NCBI GenBank assembly: GCA_946481095.1
Contig: CAMLML010000021.1
Location: 1 to 60,538 of the forward strand
DNA length: 60,538 bases
Direction: 5' to 3'
Origin: an uncultured Cellvibrio sp.
GTDB taxonomy: Bacteria; Pseudomonadota; Gammaproteobacteria; Pseudomonadales; Cellvibrionaceae
Shown here: positions 18,077-27,025 of the stretch, one piece after another
Numbering within the stretch: the stretch's first letter is position 1
How the letters are laid out: the number at the start of each line of letters is the position of its first letter
Position numbers and translations under genes: made by a program
The notes under the pieces: generated by a model
What the model saw: only the letters and a program-made list of their open reading frames with translations
What the model was told of the DNA's origin: nothing
Databases searched by the model: none

Positions 18077-18267
18077 TGCCAACAGCCATTAAAAATTCAG
18101 GCGCATTCTAACAGTCTGTTGCTGTTGGAGTCGCGTAATCTGCTACCTGAAGGGTGGTCATGGCAAGACTTGGCAAAACCCTCCTTTAAAACATGACACC
18201 TTGATGAATCCGTGAGAAAGTTCGCCCGTTTGCAACCCGGGTCAATAACAATTAAGGGCATATTGAG

Positions 18268-21057
18268 ATGGTCTTACAACTCCTGTTTGGTTTTATTGGA
18301 TTGATAGTTGGCGCATTTTTTGGTGATGGTGGTTGGTTGTTTGGTGCTTTGTTGGGGTTTTTAATGATCAAAGTGTTACAAATGGGGCAGACAATCGATA
18401 AGCAGCAGACAGAAATTTCTTTATTAAAATCCATGCAGGAATATTTGCATCTCACCATTCGAAATTTGCAGACGAAGCCGGAAGACATTAAGGCGGATGT
18501 TAAATCAGCAGAAACGAAATCAACGCATGTTCAACCTGAAGTGCCACCACAGATTGTTGACGAAGATGCCTCTGAAGTAATTCAGGCTCCACTAAAAACC
18601 GACCCACCAACGTCAATACGGCCAACAACAATTCCGATACAACCAACAATATCGAAGCAGCCTGCAATCCCGAAGCAACCTGTAATCCCGAAACAACCTG
18701 CAGTGCCTGGATTGGGTGACAAGATTGGTGATGCGATTCGAAATTTTTTTATTGGCGGCAATCCGGTAGTGCGTGTCGGTATGTTGGTTTTATTTTTTGG
18801 ATTAAGTTTTTTGGTGAAATACGCTGCAGGTCAGGGTTACTTCCCGATTGAATTGCGTTTGTCAGGTGTTGCCTTGATCGCCATTGTCTTGATTTTTCTG
18901 GGATGGAAAACCCGAACGAGAGAGGGCGGTTATGGTTTGGTTTTACAGGGCGGCGGATTGGCGGCACTGTATCTCACCAGTTTTGCTGCTGCGAAAATGT
19001 ATGGTGTGATTCCATCATCAGCTGCGTTGGTTTTATTATTTGTGTTCGTGATTTTCGGTGTGATTTTAGCATTGCTACAACATGCACAGGTGTTGGCAAT
19101 TATGGCCATAGCCGGTGGATTTCTTGCGCCGATTTTAACATCGGATGGCTCGGGTAATCATGTTGGTTTGTTCAGCGTTTATTTAATTTTAAATCTGGGT
19201 ATTTTTGCAATCAGCTGGTTTAAAACCTGGCGATTGTTAAATTGGATCGGTTTTATATTTACGTTTGTGATTTCAGTTTTTTGGGGCGTGTCGCGATACG
19301 AGCCGCAATTTTATGCCAGCACACAGCCTTTCCTGATAGCTTTTTTCTTGTTGTACCTGATTATTTCCATACTCTTTTCGCTAAAACAACCACCGAATTT
19401 AAAAGGCCTGGTTGATGGCAGTTTGGTATTTGGCTTACCTGTTGCCGGTTTTAGTTTACAAGTGGCTTTGTTGAAACATACTGAATATGGTTTGGCTATT
19501 AGTGCTTTGATACTGGCTTTTATTTATATCGCGTTGGCGCGTTGGTTGTGGATGAAATTTTTGCAAACGCATAAATTATTAGCAGAATCTTTTTTAGCCT
19601 TGGGTGTGGGTTTTGCAACGCTTGCCATTCCTTTGGGTTTAAACACAGATTGGACTTCTGCAACCTGGGCCTTCGAGGCAGCAGGTTTATTGTGGATAGG
19701 TTTACGTCAACAACGATTTTTGCCTCGCATAGCGGGTGTAGGACTTTATTTTGCAGCCTGTGTTGCAACATTGGCAGACAATGGTCTTGCAGCGGGAGTG
19801 ACACCCATAATTTCCGGTGATTTTATTGGCGGTGTCATTTTATCTTTATCTGGATTTTTAATGGCTTATTGTTTTTTCCGTTTTGCAGAGCAGGCTTTTC
19901 CGGTTGAGCGTTTGTTAGGGAAAATTATTTTGGTTGTTGGAGTAATTTGGTGGATAGCCACAGTAATAGTTGAACTGGACGGGCATCTCATCGAAAGTCG
20001 AATGTTTGTAGCTTTCTACTTCATCGCCGCATTCAGTATGTGTGTGCAATTAATCAGTGCCGTAAAACTGAATTGGTCCAGCCTTGCCAAAGCCGGGCAT
20101 ATTTATTTTATCTTTATTTGCTTTTGGACTTTATTTGGTTTTATTGGTCGTGCGATTGATTTCCCAACAGATTGGGTGTTGGGCTTACCTTTTATTGTAT
20201 TTTTATCGGCACAATATTATTTCATCCGGCAACTGGAAAAAATTCAATGGAATATCGGGTTACAATTCGCGCATTTGGCAAGCAGTTTATTGATATTGCT
20301 TTTATTGTTGTGGCAAGCCAATGGTGTGGCAGATTACACCGAATTTTTACATTCAGTCATGCAGCCACAAACCGCTAAATTGTTTATCTGGTTTATGGTA
20401 TTTGCACCTGCTATTGTTTTGTTGATTGGATTAAATTCCCGCCGCATTTGGCCAGTCACTGATTGGAAAAGTCATTATCAGGATATTATCCCGATTCCTT
20501 TTTTGTGGATTATTTTCTGCTGGTTTTTTATTGCCGGTCGTGAATCCGGCAGCATTCTGGAATTTTATTTGCCAGTATTAAATCCGATTGATCTTGCGCA
20601 ATTTGCAGTCATTGTGTTAATTGCATTTGCAATGAAAGCTGGTTTGTCATTCAGTCATACCTGGAATAATGCAGCCAGAGCAGGATTAACCGGTTTGTTA
20701 ATGTTTATCTGGATCAACATTGTGATGTTGCGTGCGATACACCATTACACCCATATCGAATATGACTCAGAAACGCTTTGGCAGTCACCTACAGTTCAAA
20801 TGGCTTTGTCAATTTTGTGGAGTGTTTGTGCGCTGGTAGTCATGAATATTTCAAGGCGAATCCAGTTGCGTCAATTGTGGATATTGGGAGCAGGCTTGCT
20901 ATTAATAGTTGTTATTAAATTGTTTACTCGCGATTTGTCCGGCAGTGGAACAATTGCCCGTATTGTGTCATTTATGGTGGTGGGTGGTTTGATGTTATTG
21001 ATTGGTTATTTATCGCCAATTCCTCCTGCTAAAAAATCAGTTGGGGAATCACAATGA
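18268..21057 (+). CDS. large DUF2339 polytopic membrane protein
   Basis: 929 residues. It has an N-terminal membrane hairpin rich in glycine (GFIGLIVGAFFGDGGWLFGALLG), a coiled-coil segment at about 37-65 and a Pro/Gln/Lys-rich low-complexity linker with short QPxIPK repeats (about 105-145). More than twenty membrane helices follow, starting with NPVVRVGMLVLFFGLSFLVKYA. This is the DUF2339 (PF10101) architecture. Function is not established. It overlaps the next gene by four bases (ATGA), and DUF2339 and DUF3999 genes are often paired, implying a joint complex. Confidence 0.85.
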   Translation: MVLQLLFGFIGLIVGAFFGDGGWLFGALLGFLMIKVLQMGQTIDKQQTEISLLKSMQEYLHLTIRNLQTKPEDIKADVKSAETKSTHVQPEVPPQIVDEDASEVIQAPLKTDPPTSIRPTTIPIQPTISKQPAIPKQPVIPKQPAVPGLGDKIGDAIRNFFIGGNPVVRVGMLVLFFGLSFLVKYAAGQGYFPIELRLSGVALIAIVLIFLGWKTRTREGGYGLVLQGGGLAALYLTSFAAAKMYGVIPSSAALVLLFVFVIFGVILALLQHAQVLAIMAIAGGFLAPILTSDGSGNHVGLFSVYLILNLGIFAISWFKTWRLLNWIGFIFTFVISVFWGVSRYEPQFYASTQPFLIAFFLLYLIISILFSLKQPPNLKGLVDGSLVFGLPVAGFSLQVALLKHTEYGLAISALILAFIYIALARWLWMKFLQTHKLLAESFLALGVGFATLAIPLGLNTDWTSATWAFEAAGLLWIGLRQQRFLPRIAGVGLYFAACVATLADNGLAAGVTPIISGDFIGGVILSLSGFLMAYCFFRFAEQAFPVERLLGKIILVVGVIWWIATVIVELDGHLIESRMFVAFYFIAAFSMCVQLISAVKLNWSSLAKAGHIYFIFICFWTLFGFIGRAIDFPTDWVLGLPFIVFLSAQYYFIRQLEKIQWNIGLQFAHLASSLLILLLLLWQANGVADYTEFLHSVMQPQTAKLFIWFMVFAPAIVLLIGLNSRRIWPVTDWKSHYQDIIPIPFLWIIFCWFFIAGRESGSILEFYLPVLNPIDLAQFAVIVLIAFAMKAGLSFSHTWNNAARAGLTGLLMFIWINIVMLRAIHHYTHIEYDSETLWQSPTVQMALSILWSVCALVVMNISRRIQLRQLWILGAGLLLIVVIKLFTRDLSGSGTIARIVSFMVVGGLMLLIGYLSPIPPAKKSVGESQ

Positions 21058-22436
21058 AAATTTGTTTATCAATTGTATTCAGTCTGGCCTCAACTTTTGC
21101 TATTGCAGAAAAAATAGCCGTTTTTGAAATCAATACAAATGAAACTTATATTCAAGCACCTTTGCAAAAAGAAATTTATTATTTCTCACGCGCATCTTAT
21201 TTGTCGGATATCAAGGTGCAGGATGCACAGGGAAATAACTTACCCTTCAGGATTATGGACTCCGCGTCCCGGTCGCAAAGTATCAAGCGTGAAATTCCTG
21301 CGGTTTTTTTTCCGGTTGCTCCCAATACCAGTGAAGACAGGTTGCGGCAATTGGGTTCGGTTCGTATGCAAATTACAGCCGGGAATATGCAGGTTGATAT
21401 TGAATCAGAGCAGCCTGAAGCATCTGTTGCCGCACAAAATCCGGATTTTTATTTGATTCATTTGAAAAATTATGTGCAAGCATCGGATGATTTAACAATT
21501 AAACAGATGATTCTGGAATGGAATTACAAAGAATCCAATCCATATCAACACTGGGAGGTGTCGGCAAGTCAGGATTTACATCATTGGCAAAAATTGACGG
21601 ATACCAATCTGGCTTGGCTGGAGAAAGAGGGGCAGTCATTAATCCAAAATCAAATATCACTGAATGTGGATTCAAAAGATTATCAATATTTGCAACTTCG
21701 ATGTGTTGAGTTCTGCCAGGGGTTACGCGTCACAGCGATTAAATTTGTTGAAGAGTCAAAGGAGTATTTTTATCCGCAGGATACCGAATGGGCTGTTGCA
21801 GGACAAAAGTCTTCTTCACAAAAAGCGATTAAATTACAACATCAGGACGATTGGCAATCCGGAAGTGCCTGGGATTTTTATCGGAAAGATAATGGTGCAA
21901 TCAAAAATGTCACTATTAATCTGGGCGATCAGATCTACGGCGATAAAATCAGGGTTCTGGGCAGGAAAAAACACCATGATTCCTGGAAGCTGGTTTATGA
22001 GGGTATATGGTTTAATACCAAAGTGGGGGATCGCTGGCTTTCGTCTAACAAGCTGTTTTCACTTCATCAGGATTTCAAAGAGCTTCGCCTGGAGTTTGCA
22101 ACAGAATTGAGATCTGATTTAACGCCGGAATTGGTATTTCACCTGGATTCAAAATATATTCAATTTATCGGCAATCAAACACCGCCTTATCGTCTGGTTG
22201 TGGAGAGCAATAGCAACGCTGACGCCCAGGTTCGTATATTCAATAGCTTGATTAATAATCAATCTGTTAATTGGGTAAACCATCAATGGGCTTTTCTGAA
22301 TCCTGTTTATGAGGAGGAAAAGGCTGTGATTTCATGGAAGTCTATTCTGTTCTGGAGTTTCTTGCTGGTTGCAGCGGGTCTGTTGGGCTGGATGGCTGCA
22401 AAATTAGTCAGGCAAATGAACACTCATTCAAATTAA
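21054..22436 (+). CDS. DUF3999 membrane-anchored periplasmic protein
   Basis: 460 residues with an N-terminal signal peptide (about 1-20, ending AIAE), a mostly beta periplasmic part and one C-terminal membrane helix at about 430-452 (ILFWSFLLVAAGLLGWMAAKL). Size, topology and pairing with DUF2339 match DUF3999 (PF13163). The role is unknown. One plausible idea is a beta-sandwich, carbohydrate-binding-like ectodomain feeding the polytopic partner. Start and upstream stop share ATGA. Confidence 0.82.
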   Translation: MKICLSIVFSLASTFAIAEKIAVFEINTNETYIQAPLQKEIYYFSRASYLSDIKVQDAQGNNLPFRIMDSASRSQSIKREIPAVFFPVAPNTSEDRLRQLGSVRMQITAGNMQVDIESEQPEASVAAQNPDFYLIHLKNYVQASDDLTIKQMILEWNYKESNPYQHWEVSASQDLHHWQKLTDTNLAWLEKEGQSLIQNQISLNVDSKDYQYLQLRCVEFCQGLRVTAIKFVEESKEYFYPQDTEWAVAGQKSSSQKAIKLQHQDDWQSGSAWDFYRKDNGAIKNVTINLGDQIYGDKIRVLGRKKHHDSWKLVYEGIWFNTKVGDRWLSSNKLFSLHQDFKELRLEFATELRSDLTPELVFHLDSKYIQFIGNQTPPYRLVVESNSNADAQVRIFNSLINNQSVNWVNHQWAFLNPVYEEEKAVISWKSILFWSFLLVAAGLLGWMAAKLVRQMNTHSN

Positions 22437-22547
22437 TGGTCAGATCCGGGTCAGCAAGCAAGCCAATACAAAAAATGACTGTTTTTGTTTCGACGAGGGA
22501 TTTAACATGTCGCCAATTAAAAATTTATCACTAAAAAGGTTGATTTC

Positions 22548-23363
22548 ATGAGTGTGTTTTCCCGTTTCTCCCGTAATCTCATAGGTTCATCATTTGTATT
22601 TGTGTCGAGTCTTTTTATCGCCGCCCCAAGTTATTCCACAACAGTGCAATTTCAAACTGTTATGGGCAATATTGAAGTGAATCTTTTTGATAAAACTACA
22701 CCTGAAACCGTCAAAAACTTTTTGACTTACGTTGAAACCAATGCTTACGCCAATACCGTCATTCATAGATCAGTTAAAGAATTGGCAATCATTCAGGGTG
22801 GTGGTTTGACCTACAACGATGGCCTGCCATTGAAATCAATAAAATCTAATAGAAGTGTTGTGAATGAACCGGTTTATTCCAATGTGCGCGGTACTATTGC
22901 TATGGCAAAAAAGTCTGGCCAGCCTAATAGTGCAACCAACGAGTGGTTTTTTAATTTGGGCGACAACTCCGCGAATTTTGATCCGGATTTTGGTAACAGT
23001 CAGGGATATACCGTATTCGGTCAAGTCACTGAAGCCAGTTTGCCCGTGTTGGATGCGATTGCTGCGGTAAATACTTTTATTATGGGGAATTACACTCATT
23101 TCCCGCTGCGTAATTACACAACGGATGATTACCGAAATAATCTGCCTGTTGATGAAACCAATCTGGTATTGATTACCAACATTGTTGTATTAAATGCCAG
23201 CGCTGATACGGCAGATGGTTTAAATCCTCCTAAAAATACACTGTTGAAATTGGATTCCACTACTGACGATTCAGGTGGCGGGAGTTTGGGCTTGATTGAA
23301 TTACTTTTATTGTTCGTGCTGATGTATAGTGCAAAAAATCGTTTTTTACCCGGCAAAAAATAA
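22548..23363 (+). CDS. exported cyclophilin-type peptidyl-prolyl isomerase with GlyGly-CTERM-like tail
   Basis: 271 residues with a signal peptide at about 1-32. The cyclophilin domain includes TVMGNIEVNLFDKTTPETVKNF, VIHRSVKELAIIQGGG, NSATNEWFFNLGDN and YTVFGQV. The usual FMIQGG is changed to AIIQGG, so the phenylalanine of the proline pocket is missing and activity may be altered. The C-terminus has a Gly-rich DSGGGSLG, a hydrophobic helix and a basic end (KNRFLPGKK). This resembles the GlyGly-CTERM signal cut by rhombosortase and linked to type II secretion. A good ribosome site is not obvious. Confidence 0.85.
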   Translation: MSVFSRFSRNLIGSSFVFVSSLFIAAPSYSTTVQFQTVMGNIEVNLFDKTTPETVKNFLTYVETNAYANTVIHRSVKELAIIQGGGLTYNDGLPLKSIKSNRSVVNEPVYSNVRGTIAMAKKSGQPNSATNEWFFNLGDNSANFDPDFGNSQGYTVFGQVTEASLPVLDAIAAVNTFIMGNYTHFPLRNYTTDDYRNNLPVDETNLVLITNIVVLNASADTADGLNPPKNTLLKLDSTTDDSGGGSLGLIELLLLFVLMYSAKNRFLPGKK

Positions 23364-23375
23364 TACGAGGCATAA

Positions 23376-23747
23376 ATGATCACTTATCTTTATTGGTTTG
23401 CTGTTTTTGCAGTCGGCGCTTTTGTATTTTGGGGTGTCGGTAAATATGTGCGCTGGAAGTATGGTTTTGTTGCTGCACTGATAGTGATAGTGGTTGGTTG
23501 GCTGGCTTATGTTTTCCATTACGAAAATGTTTTCGTTAAAAACTGGGGCGGCATAATGACCATTGAGGTACCTGCTGGCCAGGTGCACATTCACACCACA
23601 TGGAAGGACGATAATATGTGGGTTGAGAATTATGATCCGGCTAAAAACGAGTGTTATTTCACTGAATACTCGAAAGGAAATTTATTGGAAGGAAAAGTCG
23701 TTATTAAAAACTGTAATCCTCTGTTGATTGCGCCGGCAAAACCTTAA
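23376..23747 (+). CDS. small membrane protein of unknown function
   Basis: 123 residues. Two adjacent membrane helices lie at about 3-20 and 28-48, followed by a soluble C-terminal part with IEVPAGQVHIHTTWKDDNMW and CYFTEYSKGNLLEGKVVIKNC. GAGG lies upstream of the ATG, and the gene starts 12 bases after the cyclophilin gene, so the two are likely co-transcribed. No family recognised. Confidence 0.7.
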   Translation: MITYLYWFAVFAVGAFVFWGVGKYVRWKYGFVAALIVIVVGWLAYVFHYENVFVKNWGGIMTIEVPAGQVHIHTTWKDDNMWVENYDPAKNECYFTEYSKGNLLEGKVVIKNCNPLLIAPAKP

Positions 23748-23814
23748 AAGAATATTTTTAGATTATTTTTCGCTATTGGCGCAGCATTCCTTTCCAAATT
23801 CAAAAAGCCGTCTA

Positions 23815-23854
23815 GCCTTATAACAGGAGAGTGTATTTTCTCCTTGTTATAGGC
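23815..23854 (+). promoter_or_regulatory. imperfect hairpin abutting the ribosome site of the beta-helix gene
   Basis: GCCTTATAACAGGAGA at 23815-23830 pairs with TCTCCTTGTTATAGGC at 23839-23854 with one bulge on each side. The stem ends directly before TGGAGG (23855-23860), the ribosome site for the ATG at 23866. There is no T-run after it, so it is not a standard terminator. It could control translation, protect the 5' end, or end the upstream transcript. Confidence 0.5.
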
Positions 23855-23865
23855 TGGAGGTTGCG

Positions 23866-24864
23866 ATGAGAGCTATAACCCAATTCACACTGTTAATTCT
23901 TTTCGGGGCATTGGCTCTATCAATCCATTCTGTTTCTGCTGCAGTGACCGTCAGGGGTAATAGTTGCAGCGATATTCAAAAAGCGATCAATAAGTTACCG
24001 GCATCGGGTGGTGAGGTACTTATTCCCTCGGGGGTTTATACCTGTGAATCGCCGATTGTGATGGACAAAAATAATCTGGTTTTGAGAGGTGAGGGGAGCT
24101 CAACCGTTTTGCGTTTGGGCGATCACATCAACGCTCCTGTACTGGTAATGGGTAGAACCGAAAACGTTCCACAAGCTGCTACCAAACATATTAAAGTCAG
24201 CCACTTGATGATTGATGGAAATCGTGAAAATCAAACACGTGAATGTATGGGGGGCGAATGCAGCGAGCAATTTCCTTTGCGTAACAATGGCATTTCAATT
24301 CGTCGTTGTGTGGATTGCACTGTTGAATCGGTGATTGTGCACAGTGCCATTTCCGGCGGTTTGGTTACCGAGTTGGGGTGCCGACGTTTAACCATTCGGG
24401 ATTACACATCCTACAACAACGAGTTCGATGGTTTGGCGGGTTATGAAACTGAAGACAGCACATTCAGTGGTATCAATCTTTTCGATAACAAGGCCGCCGG
24501 TATTTCCACCGATATTAAATTTAACAACAACAAATTTTATGATGTGACTATTACCGACAACAAAAGCGTTGGTATTTTTATGCGGGATTCACTGGATAAT
24601 TCATTTACCAATTTGCATATTCGCAACAGTCAGCAGCACGGAATTTTTCTTGCGCAGGTTAATTCCGATCCTGAAACGGCGGCAACCGGTAATACATTCA
24701 CCAGTGTTGTAATCAGTAATTCAGGTGGCGCAGGTATTCAGGCCAATGATAAATCCTGTGTGAACAACATGATTGTCGGTGCTCAATACATCAATAATAA
24801 AAGCGGTTGCGTAGGAGAGGCCAGTTCAGGATTATTGGAAAATGTTGGAGCTATTTGCCGATAG
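23866..24864 (+). CDS. secreted right-handed parallel beta-helix protein (lyase/epimerase-like)
   Basis: 332 residues with a signal peptide at about 1-26 (cleavage near VSAA). CSDIQKAINKLPASGGEVLIPSGVYTC is the N-terminal cap typical of pectate_lyase_3/beta-helix proteins. The rest is repeating coils with Asn ladders (FNNNKFYDVTITDNKS, NSFTNLHIRNSQQHGIFL). It may act on pectin or alginate-type polysaccharides as a lyase or C5-epimerase. No catalytic residues can be fixed by eye. Ten cysteines in pairs (CVDCTV, CMGGEC) suggest disulfides. It lies immediately before the pectinase genes. Confidence 0.7.
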   Translation: MRAITQFTLLILFGALALSIHSVSAAVTVRGNSCSDIQKAINKLPASGGEVLIPSGVYTCESPIVMDKNNLVLRGEGSSTVLRLGDHINAPVLVMGRTENVPQAATKHIKVSHLMIDGNRENQTRECMGGECSEQFPLRNNGISIRRCVDCTVESVIVHSAISGGLVTELGCRRLTIRDYTSYNNEFDGLAGYETEDSTFSGINLFDNKAAGISTDIKFNNNKFYDVTITDNKSVGIFMRDSLDNSFTNLHIRNSQQHGIFLAQVNSDPETAATGNTFTSVVISNSGGAGIQANDKSCVNNMIVGAQYINNKSGCVGEASSGLLENVGAICR

Positions 24865-24883
24865 TTTTTCTTCTTGGTACATG

Positions 24884-24927
24884 TTTGTAATCGTGTTTCA
24901 TAATAATTAAAAATAATTTGTAATCGT
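24884..24927 (+). promoter_or_regulatory. perfect 11-bp direct repeat upstream of the pectinase promoter
   Basis: TTTGTAATCGT occurs at 24884-24894 and again at 24917-24927. The starts are 33 bases apart, about three helical turns, so both copies face the same side of the DNA. They lie roughly 75-120 bases upstream of the predicted -10 box, where an activator could bind. The rest of 24865-24990 is very AT-rich and holds no gene. Confidence 0.45.
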
Positions 24928-25002
24928 TTTCTTGCTTATGCCAAATTCAGAAAAAATATAAAAAATTTGCATTAAGTATCATTAATCATATCTCTCCGAC
25001 AG

Positions 25003-25032
25003 TATACTGACTCGCCAGTGGTAGCGTTACCA
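25003..25032 (+). promoter_or_regulatory. -10 box and LacI/GalR-type operator before the pectin methylesterase gene
   Basis: TATACT at 25003-25008 is a good -10 hexamer with no convincing -35. Just downstream, TGGTAGCGTTACCA at 25019-25032 is a 14-bp palindrome with the central CG typical of LacI/GalR-family operators. Its position over the expected transcription start would block initiation. No regulator gene of this family lies in the window. Confidence 0.55.
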
Positions 25033-25081
25033 TGTCAGAAAACTATAAAAATTCACAGACCAAACATTCTCCGGAGACACA

Positions 25082-26953
25082 ATGAAAACGGCAAAAACAA
25101 TTTTCACTGCATCATGTGCAGTGACCAGCCTATTGCTGGCAATTTCTTCACACTCCCAGGCGGCTTGTAGTTACACAGTCACCAACAATTGGGGTAGTGG
25201 ATTTACAGGGGAAATCAAAGTCACCAACAATACCAGTCAATCGGTGAATGCCTGGTCAGTTTCATGGCAGGAATCAAATGCATCAATCACCAGTGCCTGG
25301 AATGCAACGCTGAGTGGATCAAATCCCTATTCAGCGACAGGATTAAGTTGGAACAGCACACTTGCACCCGGTGCATCTGCCAGTTTTGGTTTTCAAGGCA
25401 ACGGTACCGCAGGTGCACCGACAGTCAGTGGTAGTTTGTGCAGTGGTACAACGGCATCAAGTTCCAGTCGATCCAGTTCGATCAGTTCCAGTTCCAGATC
25501 AAGTAGCCTGAGTACTTCATCGAGCATTATGAGCTCCAGTCGTTCATCAAGTTCTATCAGTTCGCGAAGTTCCTCATCAGTTTCTTCCTCAACAGCGAAT
25601 GAAAGCAGTTGGGTATTTGAAGAGAATGCGGTTGGGTTTTGCAGTACAGGCGTAGTGGACACCAAACATGCGGGTTACACAGGCACCGGTTTTTATGACA
25701 GTGAGAACGCCGTGGGGGCGACACTTGCGTGGAGTGTAAGTACTGCCAGTGCAAAAACTTATTCCGCACAGATTCGTTTCGGTAATGGTGGTTCGGCAGC
25801 AAGACGTGCAACAGTTCTTGTGAATGATGTTGCTGTCAAAACACTGGATTTCCCAACGAACAGCAGCTGGACGACATGGCAAGCAGTGAATGTGGACCTG
25901 CCACTGAAATCGGGAACCAACAGCGTCAAACTGGTTGCAGAAACCGCAGATGGTTTGGCGAATATTGATAGCATCCGTATCACAGGTAATGGTGTAACCC
26001 CCGCGGCTTGTCCGACAACAACACCCACCACTTCTGATTGCAATAGTGTTACCAATCAACCGATTCTGCGTGTTGCAAAAGATGGTTCCGGCCAATATAC
26101 AACCGTGGGAGCAGCGTTGAACGCAATTTCCAGTTCCAATACAACACCGACACAAATTCGCATCAAACCTGGTACCTATAAAGAAAAATTAACTGTTACC
26201 AAACCTTTTGTGACTTTCTGTGGTGAAACCGGAAAAGAAGCATCAACCATTTTGACTTACAGCGATGGTGCCAGCACATTGAAATCTGATGGCACAGCAA
26301 TAGGCACGTCCGGCAGCGCCAGCATTACGATCAAAACCAATGATATTTCCGCAGAAAACATCACCATCGAAAATTCATTTGGTGTTGGCTCACAAGCGGT
26401 AGCACTTTTGGCACAGGGTCAGCGATTACAATTCCGAAATGTTCGTTTTATCGGCAATCAAGACACGCTCTACACACACAGTGGAACCCAGTATTACCGT
26501 AATTGTTACATTCAAGGGACGGTAGATTATATTTTCGGTGCGGCTACAGCTGTGTTTGAAAATAACATCATTCACAGTGTCGGTGGAGGGACTGCTGTTA
26601 CTGCTCCCAGTACTGAACAAACAGTACCTTACGGTTTGGTCTTTTTAGGCGGCAAACTGACCGCTGCGTCAAGTGTGTCAAAAGGTTCGGTTGCCCTTGG
26701 TCGCAATTGGAGACCTTATGGCGCGGCTGCTTATATTCGTACCGATCTTGGCCAACACATTTCTGCAGTGGGTTGGGTGAAGATGAGCGAAAACACTCTG
26801 GATACCGCACGTTTCTCCGAGTATTTAACAACAGGGGCTGGCGCCAATCCTTCTGCGCGTGCGTCGCAATCAAAACAATTAACCGCAGCGCAAGCAGCGA
26901 CTTACACCATCAGTAATATTTTTGGTTCATGGACGCCAAGCTATAGCAAATAA
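25082..26953 (+). CDS. secreted pectin methylesterase, CBM2-CBM35-CE8
   Basis: 623 residues: signal peptide at about 1-28 (ending SQA), CBM2 at about 29-120 (CSYTVTNNWGSGFTGEI; the two terminal Cys likely bond), Ser/Arg linker at about 123-174, CBM35 at about 176-306, and a CE8 beta-helix at about 322-620. Catalytic elements are Asp461 in QDTL, Asp482 in DYIFG, and Arg541 with Trp543 in LGRNW. It demethylates pectin, making it a substrate for the lyases downstream. CBM2 usually binds cellulose, anchoring the enzyme to plant walls; family CBM35 modules include binders of unsaturated uronic acids. First gene after the promoter at 25003. Confidence 0.93.
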   Translation: MKTAKTIFTASCAVTSLLLAISSHSQAACSYTVTNNWGSGFTGEIKVTNNTSQSVNAWSVSWQESNASITSAWNATLSGSNPYSATGLSWNSTLAPGASASFGFQGNGTAGAPTVSGSLCSGTTASSSSRSSSISSSSRSSSLSTSSSIMSSSRSSSSISSRSSSSVSSSTANESSWVFEENAVGFCSTGVVDTKHAGYTGTGFYDSENAVGATLAWSVSTASAKTYSAQIRFGNGGSAARRATVLVNDVAVKTLDFPTNSSWTTWQAVNVDLPLKSGTNSVKLVAETADGLANIDSIRITGNGVTPAACPTTTPTTSDCNSVTNQPILRVAKDGSGQYTTVGAALNAISSSNTTPTQIRIKPGTYKEKLTVTKPFVTFCGETGKEASTILTYSDGASTLKSDGTAIGTSGSASITIKTNDISAENITIENSFGVGSQAVALLAQGQRLQFRNVRFIGNQDTLYTHSGTQYYRNCYIQGTVDYIFGAATAVFENNIIHSVGGGTAVTAPSTEQTVPYGLVFLGGKLTAASSVSKGSVALGRNWRPYGAAAYIRTDLGQHISAVGWVKMSENTLDTARFSEYLTTGAGANPSARASQSKQLTAAQAATYTISNIFGSWTPSYSK

Positions 26954-26959
26954 GTGAGT

Positions 26960-26986
26960 GTGGGTCATGAGTTGTTGATGGCCCAC
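26960..26986 (+). promoter_or_regulatory. intergenic hairpin between methylesterase and pectate lyase genes
   Basis: GTGGGTCAT at 26960-26968 pairs with ATGGCCCAC at 26978-26986 with one G-U. It starts seven bases after the stop and has no T-run, so it looks more like a processing or stability hairpin in a polycistronic message than a terminator. Confidence 0.4.
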
Positions 26987-27025
26987 TAACCGAATATTTT
27001 TCGATAATTTTTATTCAGGTTAACT

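Noticed and set aside
18083..18267. Intergenic stretch between pabB and the DUF2339 gene searched for small RNA or ORF
   Set aside because: No hairpin-plus-T-run, no ribosome site with an open frame; it probably only holds the two divergent promoters.
25589..26155. 188-codon minus-strand frame inside the methylesterase gene
   Set aside because: The plus strand encodes a clear CBM35-CE8 protein here; the antisense product is Cys-rich and resembles no family.
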